Positions 11,200-20,696 of a stretch of 64,000 nucleotides of DNA are shown here, piece after piece. Both the position numbers and the translations under genes were made by a program. The notes beneath the pieces are model-generated. The model saw only the letters and a list, made by a program, of their open reading frames with translations. It ran no database searches and had not been told where the DNA came from. The number at the start of each line of letters is the position of its first letter. Within the stretch, counting starts at the first letter, position 1. Source of the stretch: Emiliania huxleyi CCMP1516 (taxonomy: Eukaryota > Haptophyta > Isochrysidales > Noelaerhabdaceae); the NCBI RefSeq assembly GCF_000372725.1, contig NW_005202428.1, forward strand, positions 2,116,199-2,180,198, read 5' to 3'.

Positions 11200-12483
11200 A
11201 TGGCGCAGCAGCAGGCCCCGCCAGCTGCGCAAGCGCCCATCGTCGTCGTCGTTGACGAGGTTCAGATCACCAGTGATGCAGCGCTCGTTCTCGCTCCAGG
11301 GGCTCAGCACGTAAAGGACCACACGCCTTGTCTGAGTTGGACCACGGTGTACGACAATGCAGGAGCAGTGACCAACTACACCCTGGGGCAGAGTGACGCC
11401 AAGGGCGCCTTCCTGCCGCGGTGCCGGTTCAGCGTGGACCAGCAGACAGGCACCCTCCTCGATGGGAACCACGTTCTCAATGTGCTTTTCAATGGGGCAT
11501 TCTGGTCGCGGCTTCTGACCGCTCTGGACGCGGCGAACCTCTTTGCCACTCCCATGGAGAAGATCGGCGTGTTACACCAGCGGCTCGCCGGTCTGGCAAT
11601 GGCCAACCCAGGGGTCTGGGTGATCTCGCACTCGGACATCTTTCTCGGTGAAGACTTTGACGCGCCCGCCGTCCCAGCGCCGGCCGCGGGGAGAGGCCGG
11701 GGCCGCGGTCGAGGGGGCCAAGCCGCGGCCGTGGTGCCGGTCGTGCCAGGACCACAGGACCTGCTCTTCCTTACGCATCTCCCGCTTCGCGCGCTCGAGG
11801 CGGGCGGGGAGTTGCCTCTGCTGCTGTACTCGCTGCTCTCTTTCCATTTGGGACCGATAGCTACAAGGGCGGCCCGCCTGCCCCTGGCAGCCCCCGCGAG
11901 ACTCACGGCCGGCCTTCTCCAAGGAGCTATCGTGCAAAGCGTGGGGGCGGCGGCCGCCAACCCTACGATGCTCGCGCTCCAAATCCCTCGCTTGCTCAAG
12001 GGCGCTTCGCTCCCCGTCATCTTTCAGTCTACCTCCGCGGACCCACACACGAGGCTCGAGGACTTCACGGACTTGCTCCGCATGCAGGCCGGCGGGGTAG
12101 ATGAGAGGCGGCGCATCGAGGAGCGGCGGATCATGCTCGCCACCTCGCTGGGCGCGCTCTACCAGCTAGTCATCCAGCCGTCGCCCTCGGTCTCGACTGC
12201 AAATACCTTGGTAAGCCGCCTGGCCGCCAAGATTCTGACCGCGCCTCAGCTTAAGCTCTCGCTGGCGGACCAGCTGGCCATCCTCGCGACGGCCGTTCAT
12301 GATCGGCAGCACCTAAGGGGGCGGGGGGGGGGGGGGGGGGGCGCACGGCGTGGCCCCGTCGTAGGTCTTGGTCTGCCAATCATCGAAGACACCATCCTTC
12401 GAAGCCTGCTGCCAGGTGGAGCAGCACGCCTTGTCGTACCAGCCTGGCTCGGAGGGCGAGGAGGCGGGAGGGGCGGTCGGTGA
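11200..12483 (+). CDS. Unrecognised intronless ORF, about 427 codons
   Basis: The open frame begins at an ATG after an AG-rich leader (MAQQQAPPAAQ). The protein has an N-terminal hydrophobic/acidic segment, a central RGR-rich patch (GRGRGRGRGG, about residue 170) and a helical leucine/alanine-rich C-terminal half. I recognise no domain. Lack of introns among intron-rich neighbours would fit a retrocopy or an element-encoded protein, but nothing proves it. The last about 50 codons, from the G-run at 12323 onward, overlap the antiporter exons on the other strand and are Gly/Arg-rich, so the true C-terminus may lie elsewhere and the join at the G-run may be artificial. Confidence 0.5.
   Translation: MAQQQAPPAAQAPIVVVVDEVQITSDAALVLAPGAQHVKDHTPCLSWTTVYDNAGAVTNYTLGQSDAKGAFLPRCRFSVDQQTGTLLDGNHVLNVLFNGAFWSRLLTALDAANLFATPMEKIGVLHQRLAGLAMANPGVWVISHSDIFLGEDFDAPAVPAPAAGRGRGRGRGGQAAAVVPVVPGPQDLLFLTHLPLRALEAGGELPLLLYSLLSFHLGPIATRAARLPLAAPARLTAGLLQGAIVQSVGAAAANPTMLALQIPRLLKGASLPVIFQSTSADPHTRLEDFTDLLRMQAGGVDERRRIEERRIMLATSLGALYQLVIQPSPSVSTANTLVSRLAAKILTAPQLKLSLADQLAILATAVHDRQHLRGRGGGGGGARRGPVVGLGLPIIEDTILRSLLPGGAARLVVPAWLGGRGGGRGGR
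12323..12341. repeat. Run of 19 G
   Basis: Homopolymer exactly where a plus-strand ORF and a minus-strand gene collide. It ends the last recognisable antiporter exon and starts the low-complexity tail of the plus-strand ORF. It may be a sequence or assembly junction. Confidence 0.85.
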
Positions 12484-13132
12484 GGGTGGGCGAGGGTGAG
12501 AGCCAGGCGCGTGGTATATGCACCCGGGCAGCCGCGGAAGCCCTCGTTGATGCCGTCGATGCTCGGGGCGAAGTCTTTGAAATAGTAGACGCCAGGGTCG
12601 GCGGTGTGTGCAGCTTGGATCTTGGTCGAGACGACGGACCACCTGCAAGACATCAACAGGATTGGGGTGCGTGCGGTGTCGGCATGCCCCATTCGGCGGC
12701 GGTCTCAGGACGGGGAGGGAGGTGCTTCCACGTACATGAGCCAGACGGCAAAGCCCATGAGTAGGTTCGGGATGGAGGCCTAAAGGAAGGATCCGAGCAG
12801 GTTCGGAGAAAGAAGCGCACAGGAGAGATGCCGACTGGCAGCCGGCCGCGCCCAGAGGTTGCGCGTTGCGATGTTGAGGCCCTCCTTTTCGTAGAAATCC
12901 TTGTCCTCGATGTCCCACTCCTGAGGCGGCGCAAATTCGAGTCGGGGCAGAGTGGGCAGCCGCGACTCTTGATATATGCGGCGCAAATTCGAGTCGGGGC
13001 AGGGTGGGCGGCCGCGACTCTTGATATATGCGGCGCCTCGAGAGTGATGCCTCCGGTCAGTGGCTGTGCTTTGCAGTGACCGAGCGACTTGGGGTTCTTT
13101 ATCTGGTACTTGCCCGCTTCCTCTGCCCCCAT
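12342..13132 (-). CDS. Nitrate/nitrite antiporter (NNP family, MFS), N-terminal exons only
   Basis: Plasma-membrane nitrate/nitrite transporter of the NarK/NRT2 type. The exons splice in frame: 13132-13037 (MGAEEAGKYQ..GGITLE), 12920-12852 (EWDIEDKDFYEKEG..ATRNLW), 12779-12736 (ASIPNLLMGFAVWLM), 12642-12524 (WSVVSTKIQAAH..YYFKDFAPSID) and 12443-about 12342 (GWYDKACCSTW...). The string RNLW-ASIPNLLMGFAVWLM-WSVV is the characteristic first transmembrane segment of the NNP family. Two introns (13036-12921, 12851-12780) start with GC and two with GT. Only the first membrane segment and the following loop are present. The gene stops at the G19 run, so it is truncated or misassembled. Whether the first ATG is the true start is unclear, because an AG acceptor lies just upstream. 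Confidence 0.75.
12926..13036. repeat. 52-bp tandem repeat inside an antiporter intron
   Basis: Two full copies of a 52-bp unit beginning GCGGCGCAAATTCG (12926 and 12978) plus the start of a third at 13030. The repeat fills the intron, and its edges coincide with the GC donor and AG acceptor on the minus strand. Confidence 0.85.
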
Positions 13133-14460
13133 GCTGAACCTGACGACACGAGAGCTGATTAGATTGAGAGCTGATTAGATGCGATGCGAGGGCGTTCGTC
13201 GAGACTGCGGCGGCGGCGATGAGGGGTTTGGGGCTTGCTGCTATTGTGGCCACGGCGGTGGCGCTGGGGGGTGGCGGTGGCTGTGGTGGTGGTGGCTCGG
13301 TGGCGGTGGCGGTGGCGGTGGCGGTGGCGGCCATGGAAAGGCAGCGGGCATAGCCACACTTCTCTATCACGGGCTCATCTCCCTGCTCATCTCCCCAAAC
13401 ACGCACAAAAACAAAATAAGTTTCTGCATCACATTATGCGGCGGCGGTACGTCTTCGGTCCCCGCGGGAAGCCCCGCGCATAGGACAACAACGTCTGTCC
13501 CACACACGCACACACAGACAAAGAATTTTACAACAAAACTCCCTCGCACGACACTGGGCACGGCACGCAAGTCAGTCAGTCTTACACACCTCCAAGCATG
13601 GAGGACGGGCCCACACGCACACACACGCTGCACACGATTGGCTCAGGAGCCGACACGAGGCACACTGTCACCGGCCGTAGCACCAAGTCCGGACTGCTGG
13701 ACACACAGCACACAGCTCACAGAACAGCTCACGAGGTGGCGCTGTATAGTGGGGTTCTCAGGGACCGACACGGGAGAAGAAGGTGGAGCACAGGGACGGG
13801 GACACAGAACTCACGAACTGATATCCCACCCCGCGCCGGGGGCGGTGGCGCGCGCGAGCGCCGGGGTATTTGGACCCGCAGTCTGGCAGGCGCCAGGCCA
13901 CAGATCCGCCGGCGGAGCCTTGAGTCGCATCCGCGATCCGCGCCGGCTCTCAGAAGAGATCCGGCGCGGTGCTGGCCGCGTCCTCCTAGCCCACACGATC
14001 ACCGAGTTCACGATGAAGGGAGGCCGATCGCAGAGACGGGAGAAGCAAGTGTCGCACTGCGGCATGCGGTACTCCTGCTGCAGCGCGCGCGCGGTGGTGA
14101 AGAGAGTGCGAGCCCTTGAGCCGGTGGCGTTGTCCATCGCCGGCGCGTGCGCGCCGGCCTTGAGGTGGGTATACGCCAGCAGCTAGCCCAGGGGCTGTGG
14201 CCCTGCGCGGGCGCAGGAAATGCCGTGCGTGCCGGGGTCCAGCGGCCCCGCTCGGGGAGTTGAGGCGGCCGCCCGTGAGGAGATTACGGCACGCAAGAAC
14301 GTGCAAGAAGAGAGTGAGAGAGCTACGGGACCGGCCCCAGCTTCGGCTGAGGGCTAACAAGCTGCCGAGCCCAAATCACTGTGAGGGTCTTGATTTCTTG
14401 TTGGTCTTCAAAAATCTCTCTCTCGGCACGCACAGACAAAGAAAACAGCGTCCGAAACCA
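13133..14460. other. Gene-poor region with trinucleotide repeats
   Basis: Contains a (GGTGGC)n-type stretch (13255-13335), a copy of the dispersed repeat C (13518-13565) and otherwise no ORF with recognisable protein features. Long open frames here come from GC bias. Confidence 0.4.
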
Positions 14461-14477
14461 AATCAGCGTCGCGTGGT

Positions 14478-14575
14478 GCATGCACATTATGTGCATGCAC
14501 ATGCACATGTGTCATGTGCATCTCTCACATGCACATGCACATGTGCATGCACATGTGCATGTGCATGTGCATGTC
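14478..14575. repeat. CATGCACATGTG palindromic simple repeat
   Basis: Alternating CATGCA/CATGTGCA hexamers, self-complementary, so both strands read alike. A shorter similar tract occurs at 54797-54830. Confidence 0.9.
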
Positions 14576-14925
14576 GGCTCGGGCTCCAGCCTACTTGACC
14601 CCGCCTGTCTGGGCTCTGGCAGGCCGCGCAGCGAAGCGACAATGGCAACCCCCCCCCCCCCCCAAAAAAAAACACACACACACCCTACCTACTACCACCA
14701 CTACCAACACTACCAACACCGCCACCTGGACCAAACAAGCAAGGCCAGTTTGTTAGGTTAGGTTAGGAGAGATTGTAGGTTAGGTAGTAAGGTGAAGGAA
14801 GAACAGTCTGTCTGGCTCGGACTGCGGGGACTGGGACATCACCGCGACAACAAAAAAAAATTCTTCTTTTCTCTCCAACGCGAAGAGATCTCTCTCTCCA
14901 AACGCGTTGGAGTTTGTTGTCTTGT
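14576..14925. other. Gene-free stretch with TTAGG-like and simple repeats
   Basis: Holds C/A homopolymers (14650-14672), a short interstitial (TTAGG)3-like run (14756-14770) and a GA-rich inverted pair around 14868-14915 (ctccaacgcg / cgcgttggag). No gene seen. Confidence 0.5.
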
Positions 14926-14927
14926 AA

Positions 14928-15046
14928 TGGGAGAGAGAGATTTTTAGCAATACCAAACAACTCTATAACACTTACACGTCATTTGTTTGTTTGGGGAGAG
15001 AGATTTTAGCAATACCAAACAACTCTAACACTCACACGTCATGACT
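14928..15046 (+). repeat. Tandem pair of a dispersed repeat (GAGAGAGATTTTAGCAAT)
   Basis: Two consecutive copies of a sequence beginning GAGAGAGATTT, then AGCAATACCAAAC and AACTCTA, ending ACACGTCAT (14933 and 14996). A third copy of the core lies in inverse orientation at about 63155-63190. Both loci are outside genes. Confidence 0.8.
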
Positions 15047-16307
15047 AATGTTGTGTGTTTTGTTTGTATGGGTGGACGCGGGTCAGAAGCCGACGACACG
15101 CGCGCGATCGCCGAGCGACACACACACACAGACAACACACAAGCTCACAAGACACTCAGCCAGCTGGCCACACATCCCGAGTAAGCGTATACGGCGGCAT
15201 CGCGTTGGAATGCGGAGATAGTAACTACTCTCTGTGGTGCCCCCTTTGGCACTTTACTCCTGTCCCGCGTGACCCTCTGTCTCACATGAGTTTCGTCCCA
15301 CACTGGGCAAATCGGCCGATTTCCCTCCCGCTAAATCATCACGGCCCCGTAACACCCTCCACGCGCGGTCAAAGGCTTCCCAGGGCCGGTCCATGACATG
15401 AACCGATAGACACAAGCAAAAAAAACCGCACCTCTAAGCTTATCGGGCACCCCGAGGCCCATACGGCGTCCCGGCGGGCCCCGGCGGAGGTCCGGCGCGG
15501 CGCTCCAAATCCGCACTTCGCGAGCTTCTACGGGAGTTCACGCGGCCTCTCCGCCTCGTGAGGCACACCCCACACCAACCACGAGCCCTGGGGCCGTGGG
15601 CGGACCTTTGGCCGCGGCGTCCGGAGCTTTAGTCGTCGAACATCGGCCGCCAACTAGGCCGTCGAGCGAACGTGTCCGGAGAGGCTCTCGGATGGGTCCG
15701 GCAGCGGTCCCATAGACCCAGAAGCTCGCCCCGGCGGAGCACTCACGGCTCGACCCCCGCCCCTGGTCACCCAGACGTGCCCTTGGACAGCCGTAGGGGC
15801 TCGCATGACGACGTTGGCGCCCGCGACGACGCCCTCCCCGACGACGTCGCATCTGGCAGACTACTCGGGCGCGGCGGCGCGGAGGATCACATGGTTTGGG
15901 ACTCTGAGCGATGGCAGAGGCCTTTTACTGCAAACGAGGACGCCCCGCGAGGCCCCGTTGGCCGGGAGTGGTGAGTGGGACCATAAACAAGCACTATATC
16001 CCCTACCGCGACCAGCCCACACACAGCCCAAACCGCTGCCAAACCGGCCCTGGTCACGCAGGCGGGGAGGCTGCCGGGGCGCCCAAACAGTCCCTCACGA
16101 ACGCCACACGGGCCACCACGGCCCGTCCGGCGGCCCGAGTGCCGCCCCACACCCGCCCGACGCCCTCGGCCAGCCAGCGCCCACTCTGAGAGGCTTCACC
16201 GCCGCCAGCGCGCCGAGCGCGCCGCCCTCTCCTCGCGCCACACGGGCCCCTGGCCGCACGCCCGAGAGGCGGCCCATAATTTGAGTCGAGACGCGCCGCC
16301 GGCCAGC
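15047..16307. other. Region without recognised genes
   Basis: CA-rich up to about 15160, then GC-rich sequence with overlapping open frames (for example 15805-16284, +) that show no domain, transmembrane or compositional signature of a real protein. I assign nothing here. Confidence 0.35.
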
Positions 16308-16407
16308 NNNNNNNNNNNNNNNNNNNNNNNNNNNNNNNNNNNNNNNNNNNNNNNNNNNNNNNNNNNNNNNNNNNNNNNNNNNNNNNNNNNNNNNNNNNNN
16401 NNNNNNN
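16308..16407. other. Assembly gap, 100 N
   Basis: Exactly 100 unknown bases, the usual placeholder for a gap of unknown size. Sequences on the two sides may not be adjacent. Confidence 0.99.
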
Positions 16408-16509
16408 GTCGAGCCTCGTTGCGTGTGCACCCTCGTAGATCGCGTGAAGGGTTGCTGTTGGTGCAGAGCGCCTCTGGTCACCATGACGTCGGTTTTGATG
16501 TCGTCGGCG

Positions 16510-17330
16510 CTCTCGGAGGCGGTGGTCTCGTGGGTGGCGGCGAGGGCGGCGGTGGCGAGGGAGGCGGCGGCGATGGCGGGGGCGGGCTTGGGGGCGGAGG
16601 GCTGGGCGGTGGTGGTGATGGTGGCGGAGGGCTGGGCGGCGGCGGGGATGGTGGCGGAGGCGACGGCGGCGGCGGCGACGGCGGAGGCGGGCTTGGCGGG
16701 GGCGGGGAGGGCGGTGGTGGCGAGGGAGGTGGTGGCGATGGCGGCGGCGGTGATGGCGGCGGCCGCGACGGAGGGGGCGGTGAGGGCGGCGGCGGAGAGG
16801 GAGGCGGCGGCGATGGCGGAGGCGGCGAGGGAGGAGGGGGTGAGGGCGGGGGCGCGGCTTGGTGGCGGAGGGCTCGGCGGCGGAGGCGATGGAGGAGGCG
16901 GGGAAGGCGGAGGGGGCGACGGCGGCGGGGGCGATGGAGGGGGCGGCGAGGGCGGTGGCGGTGACGGGGGCGGCGGCGACGGCGGCGGTGGGGATGGCGG
17001 CGGGGGGGAAGGTGGCGGGGGCGAGGGCGGCGTGCTCGCGACGGCGGCGCCGAGTCGCCCCGAGCGGAGCACGGCCAAAGGTCTGAGACGCGGGGAGGGC
17101 GGGGCGGGAGGTCGTCGTGGGGGCGTGGAGGCGCGGAGGCGGCGTGCGGGGACGCGCGGAGGGCGGCGGTGGTGTGTGGGAAGTGGGCGAGGGAGAGCTG
17201 AGGCGGCCGGCGGTGGTGGCGGGAGCAGCGGAGGCGACGGCGTCGGAGGGGGTGGGGGGGAGGGAAACGGCGGCGGCTGTGGCGGAGACAGCGGCAGCGG
17301 CGGTGGCGAGGGCCTAGCCTGAGGGGGAGG
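16510..17330 (-). repeat. 15-bp-period repeat: (SPPPP)n on minus, (GGGxG)n on plus
   Basis: Pentapeptide-coding repeat. The minus frame 17482-16478 reads long SPPPP runs typical of algal hydroxyproline-rich wall/extracellular proteins; the plus strand reads glycine-rich GGGGDGGGG. Both strands stay open, so the coding strand cannot be decided. The minus reading has a Pro/Arg-rich upstream part and a stop after PPPPRAPTTSKPTSW. No signal peptide is visible next to it. The array lies directly beside the gap. Confidence 0.6.
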
Positions 17331-17507
17331 GGGTGGGGGAGGGGATGAGGACGGTGAGGGCGGCTGGGGCGGCCGGGAAGGCAACACAGGCGAGGCGCGG
17401 CGCACCTCAAACTCGAGCGAGTAGCGGGAATATCACCCGCTGCTCCGGCGGGAGATTGCTCCCCCGCCGCCCCCTGGGTCACCCCGAGTGACCTCGCAGC
17501 CCACGCC

Positions 17508-18320
17508 GTGAGGCGCTGCTGTCAGAGGGGTTTATCACCGCCGTATCAACCCCACACTGGCCGCCGAGGGGCCCGGCGGGCTGAGGCGCGCGAGGCGGCT
17601 TTTGCTCCCGCGGGGCGGCTCTACCCGTCTCAGCACGGCGTCCCGAGGTGTAGCCGTGTACCTGGCGGCAGGGCCATCACTCACGCGCCTACTCGCGGCA
17701 CGAGGGAAGGTGTGACGCGACCGCGAGAGGCGAGATGGGTGATGGCGAGACAGTCGTTTGGCCCGTTTGAGGCTGAAAGGATGACCGCGGACGATGAGGG
17801 CGACGATTCATCGCGGCTACTGAGCAGGCAAGGTCCGGACCTACAGGATGGAGGGGCGAGTAGTGAGACTCGGGACCATATCTTCGCGTCGAGAGACGAA
17901 AATCCGGATTGTTGGCGCCAGCCGCCGCCGGCCGCCGAACGTCACTTAAGGGAACTGCGCGACGACGACGACATTTCTGAGGTGGAGCGTTCACCACCGC
18001 CCTTCCCATGGTGTTTGCCGGTCGGGGGGGCGTCGGCAGCACCGCCGTTCCGCGCGGATGTTGCAAACGGTGGCTCGGGGCACCTATCTCGGCAGCCCCG
18101 GGGCGGGAGCCGAGGAGGGGCAGCCGTTGCGGTGGCGCCATCGCAGCTCGGCGGCGCGTGGGGAGCCGAGCGGCTCCCAGCGATCCCGCGAGAGAAGGGC
18201 CCGCATCCGTCCCGGATGCCGCGCCCACGCTGCCCGACGCAAGCGCCAGATGGGAGAGGAGGTTGGCAGCCTTTCTGCGCTTCGAGGTGCAAGAGAGAAC
18301 TTGTCGCCCTTTGTATTTAG
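17508..18320 (+). other. Long open frame of doubtful coding status
   Basis: A 270-codon open frame with a moderately acidic middle (about 17740-18000: MTADDEGDD...RELRDDDDISEVERS) and no recognised domain. The first codons are Arg-rich and unlike a normal N-terminus. It could be an exon of an unknown gene or chance openness. Confidence 0.25.
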
Positions 18321-18631
18321 CGGGAGGAAGCCAGGTGGGGTTTAGCCCATTCTGCCCTCGATTGTGTGTGTCACGCGCCTCCTCCTAGTTCGGTTCTGCC
18401 GAACTGCGGTCGTATCGTAGCTCTCTTTCTGCTCTTGTTTGTACTTGGCCTATACTCTCGGCCTCCTCCGCGCGCCGCCGGGCGCGAGTGGGAGCCCTCG
18501 TGCTCCCGCAATCAAAGTAGCCGGGAAAGACCCCATCAACAGGGGCCAAAACCCACTCATCACGGGCAGGCGTTGCTTCGGTGCCCACCGCCGCGACGCC
18601 GCACCGGAGCAGAAGCACCGGAGCAGAAGCC

Positions 18632-20661
18632 ATGCCCTCCGAGCCCTCCGAGAGAGAGCTGCAGGCCTTCTGCTTCACCGTGCTGCAGCGGCAGCCGCCA
18701 GCGAGGCGCGTCGACCTGCTCTCCGTCGCCTCGCAGCCGTGGGCGGCGGCGCTGCGCCAGCTGCAGCGGGTGGCGGCGGCAGCCGCCCACCGCGGCATCT
18801 TCTTCAGCGTCGACGAGGCGTCTGGCGCACGCGCGAGTGGGCTACGGAGCAAAACGCGGCCGGAGGGCAGCAGGCTCCCGCAGCTCGCGACTACATTTGT
18901 GCACCCATCGATGGGTTCCGCCGGGCTGGTCGACCGCTGGCCCGACTCGGCGGGCGAGGCGGCGCAGCGCGCGGCCGAGGCGCGGCTCCTCTCCACGATC
19001 CGGCTCAGCGACGGCGTCGTCGTCCTCACCGAGGAGTCTGTCTCCTCGGACGCGGCGCTGCGGGCGACGTGGCAGGCGCTGCTGCTCCTCTCGCACTCGC
19101 GGTTCGCCTCTGCGCCCTCGAAGTGGTCCATCGGACCCGCCGCGGCGGCGGCCGCGGCGCTGCCGCTCGCCCGCTGGTTCGAGAAGGCCGGCTGGTTCTC
19201 GCTCGGCGCGTGGGTTGCCTCGCGGCTGGACGTCGCCCTCACGAGGTTATGCCTCCGGGACGCCTCTGGGCCCTCTGCCACTCCTCCGCCACTCCTCCAC
19301 GGCCAGTCTGCGCCCTCCCTCCCTCCCTCTCACGCCCTCCCTCGCCTCCTCCGCCAGCGGCATCCTCACCCTCCACGCGGGAGGTGCGCCTGCCGGGACA
19401 GGGGCCGCCGGGACAGAGAGAGTCCCGACATCGAGCCGAGATGCAGCCGAGATGCAGCCGAGGTGCAGCCGAGATGCAGCCGAGATGCAGCCGAGGTGCA
19501 GCCGAGGTGCAGCCGAGGTGCAGCCGAGATGCAGCCGAGGTGCAGCCGAGGTGCAGCCGAGATGCAGCCGAGATGCAGCCGAGATGCAGCCGAGGTGCAG
19601 CCGAGATGTAGCCAGGCTGTCCGGCGGTAGGCGCGCCCGCCCGCGCGCCGCGGCCGCGGCCCGACTGGTGGAAGGCGGTGCCGTGGCGGCGGAGGCTGCA
19701 GGCGCTGCGCGTTGCCGCCGCCGCGCTCCGCGAGGCGCTCGGCCAGCGGGAGCGCGTGCGCTCGGTGATGCGAGCTAGCCAGGGCGGAGGCGGTAACGCC
19801 GGAGGCGGCGGCGGCGGAGGCGGCAACGGCGGCGGCGGCAACGGCGGCGGCGGCCTTCCACCCTCGCTCGACAGCCTCCGCGAGCTGGCCTGCGCCCTCG
19901 GCGCCACAGGCGACGGCGCCCCGTCCGAGGGGGCCGCGGCCAGCGAGCGCCGCGGCGGGATCCTCCGCGCCCTCGCTTTGGGTCTGCACGGCGGCGGCGC
20001 GCGGTTCCTGGCGGAGGTGTACGAGCGGCCGCTGTGGCTGGTCGCGACGCCGAGCGACAAGGCGCTCACGAGGCTCGGCCGCACACTGCTCGCGTGGCAC
20101 GCAGACTCGGTGGGGGAGGCGCTCGTGCGCGAGGAGGCGGCGGCGGCGGAGGCGGTGGCAGCGGCTGCGGCGGCGGAGGCCGCAGCGGCGGCGGAGGCGG
20201 CGGAGGTGGCGCGGCGGGGGGAGGGGCAGCGCAGCTCTGAGCGGGCCGTGGCCGCGGGAGCGAGCGACGAGAGCGACGAGGTGGGAAGCGCTGCGAGCGA
20301 GGCTGCAAGTGAGGAGTTGAGCTGCGGCGACGAGGCGGAGGGGGAGGCTTGCGCGGCGGCACCGGAGGGGGGTGGCGCAGAGTCAGACACGGGAGGCAGG
20401 GCGTGGTCTCCGCGCGAGACGAGCGGCGTGTCGGCGGGCGCAGGGGCGGAGGCGGAGGAGGAGGAGGCGGGAGGGGCGGCGGACGCGGCGGAGGAGAGGT
20501 GGGAGGAGGACGATTTGCCCCCTCCGCTGCCGCCGCCGCGCCAACGGCCGGCGCCCCACCGGGCAGAGGCGCTGCATGCCCCTCCTCCGCTCGCCCTCGA
20601 CTCGCTCAGCCTGCAGCTGCGGACGCTGCTGGAGGCGCAGTCTCCAGCCCCATCAACGGCT

Positions 20662-20696
<35 letters not shown>

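Noticed and set aside
13179-14186. 335-codon plus-strand open frame
   Set aside because: Begins in (GGTGGC)n repeat, overlaps repeat C and shows no protein-like composition.
14756-14790. Telomere
   Set aside because: Only about three TTAGG-like units, internal to the sequence and flanked by ordinary DNA.
15047-16307. rRNA or spacer of rDNA
   Set aside because: No recognisable conserved rRNA core sequence was found in either orientation.
16423-17322. Glycine-rich protein gene on the plus strand
   Set aside because: Openness follows from the 15-nt repeat; no start context, signal peptide or non-repetitive coding part supports this strand over the other.
19437-19612. CRISPR-like regular repeats
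   Set aside because: The units are contiguous 11-mers without spacers, inside an intron of a eukaryotic gene.
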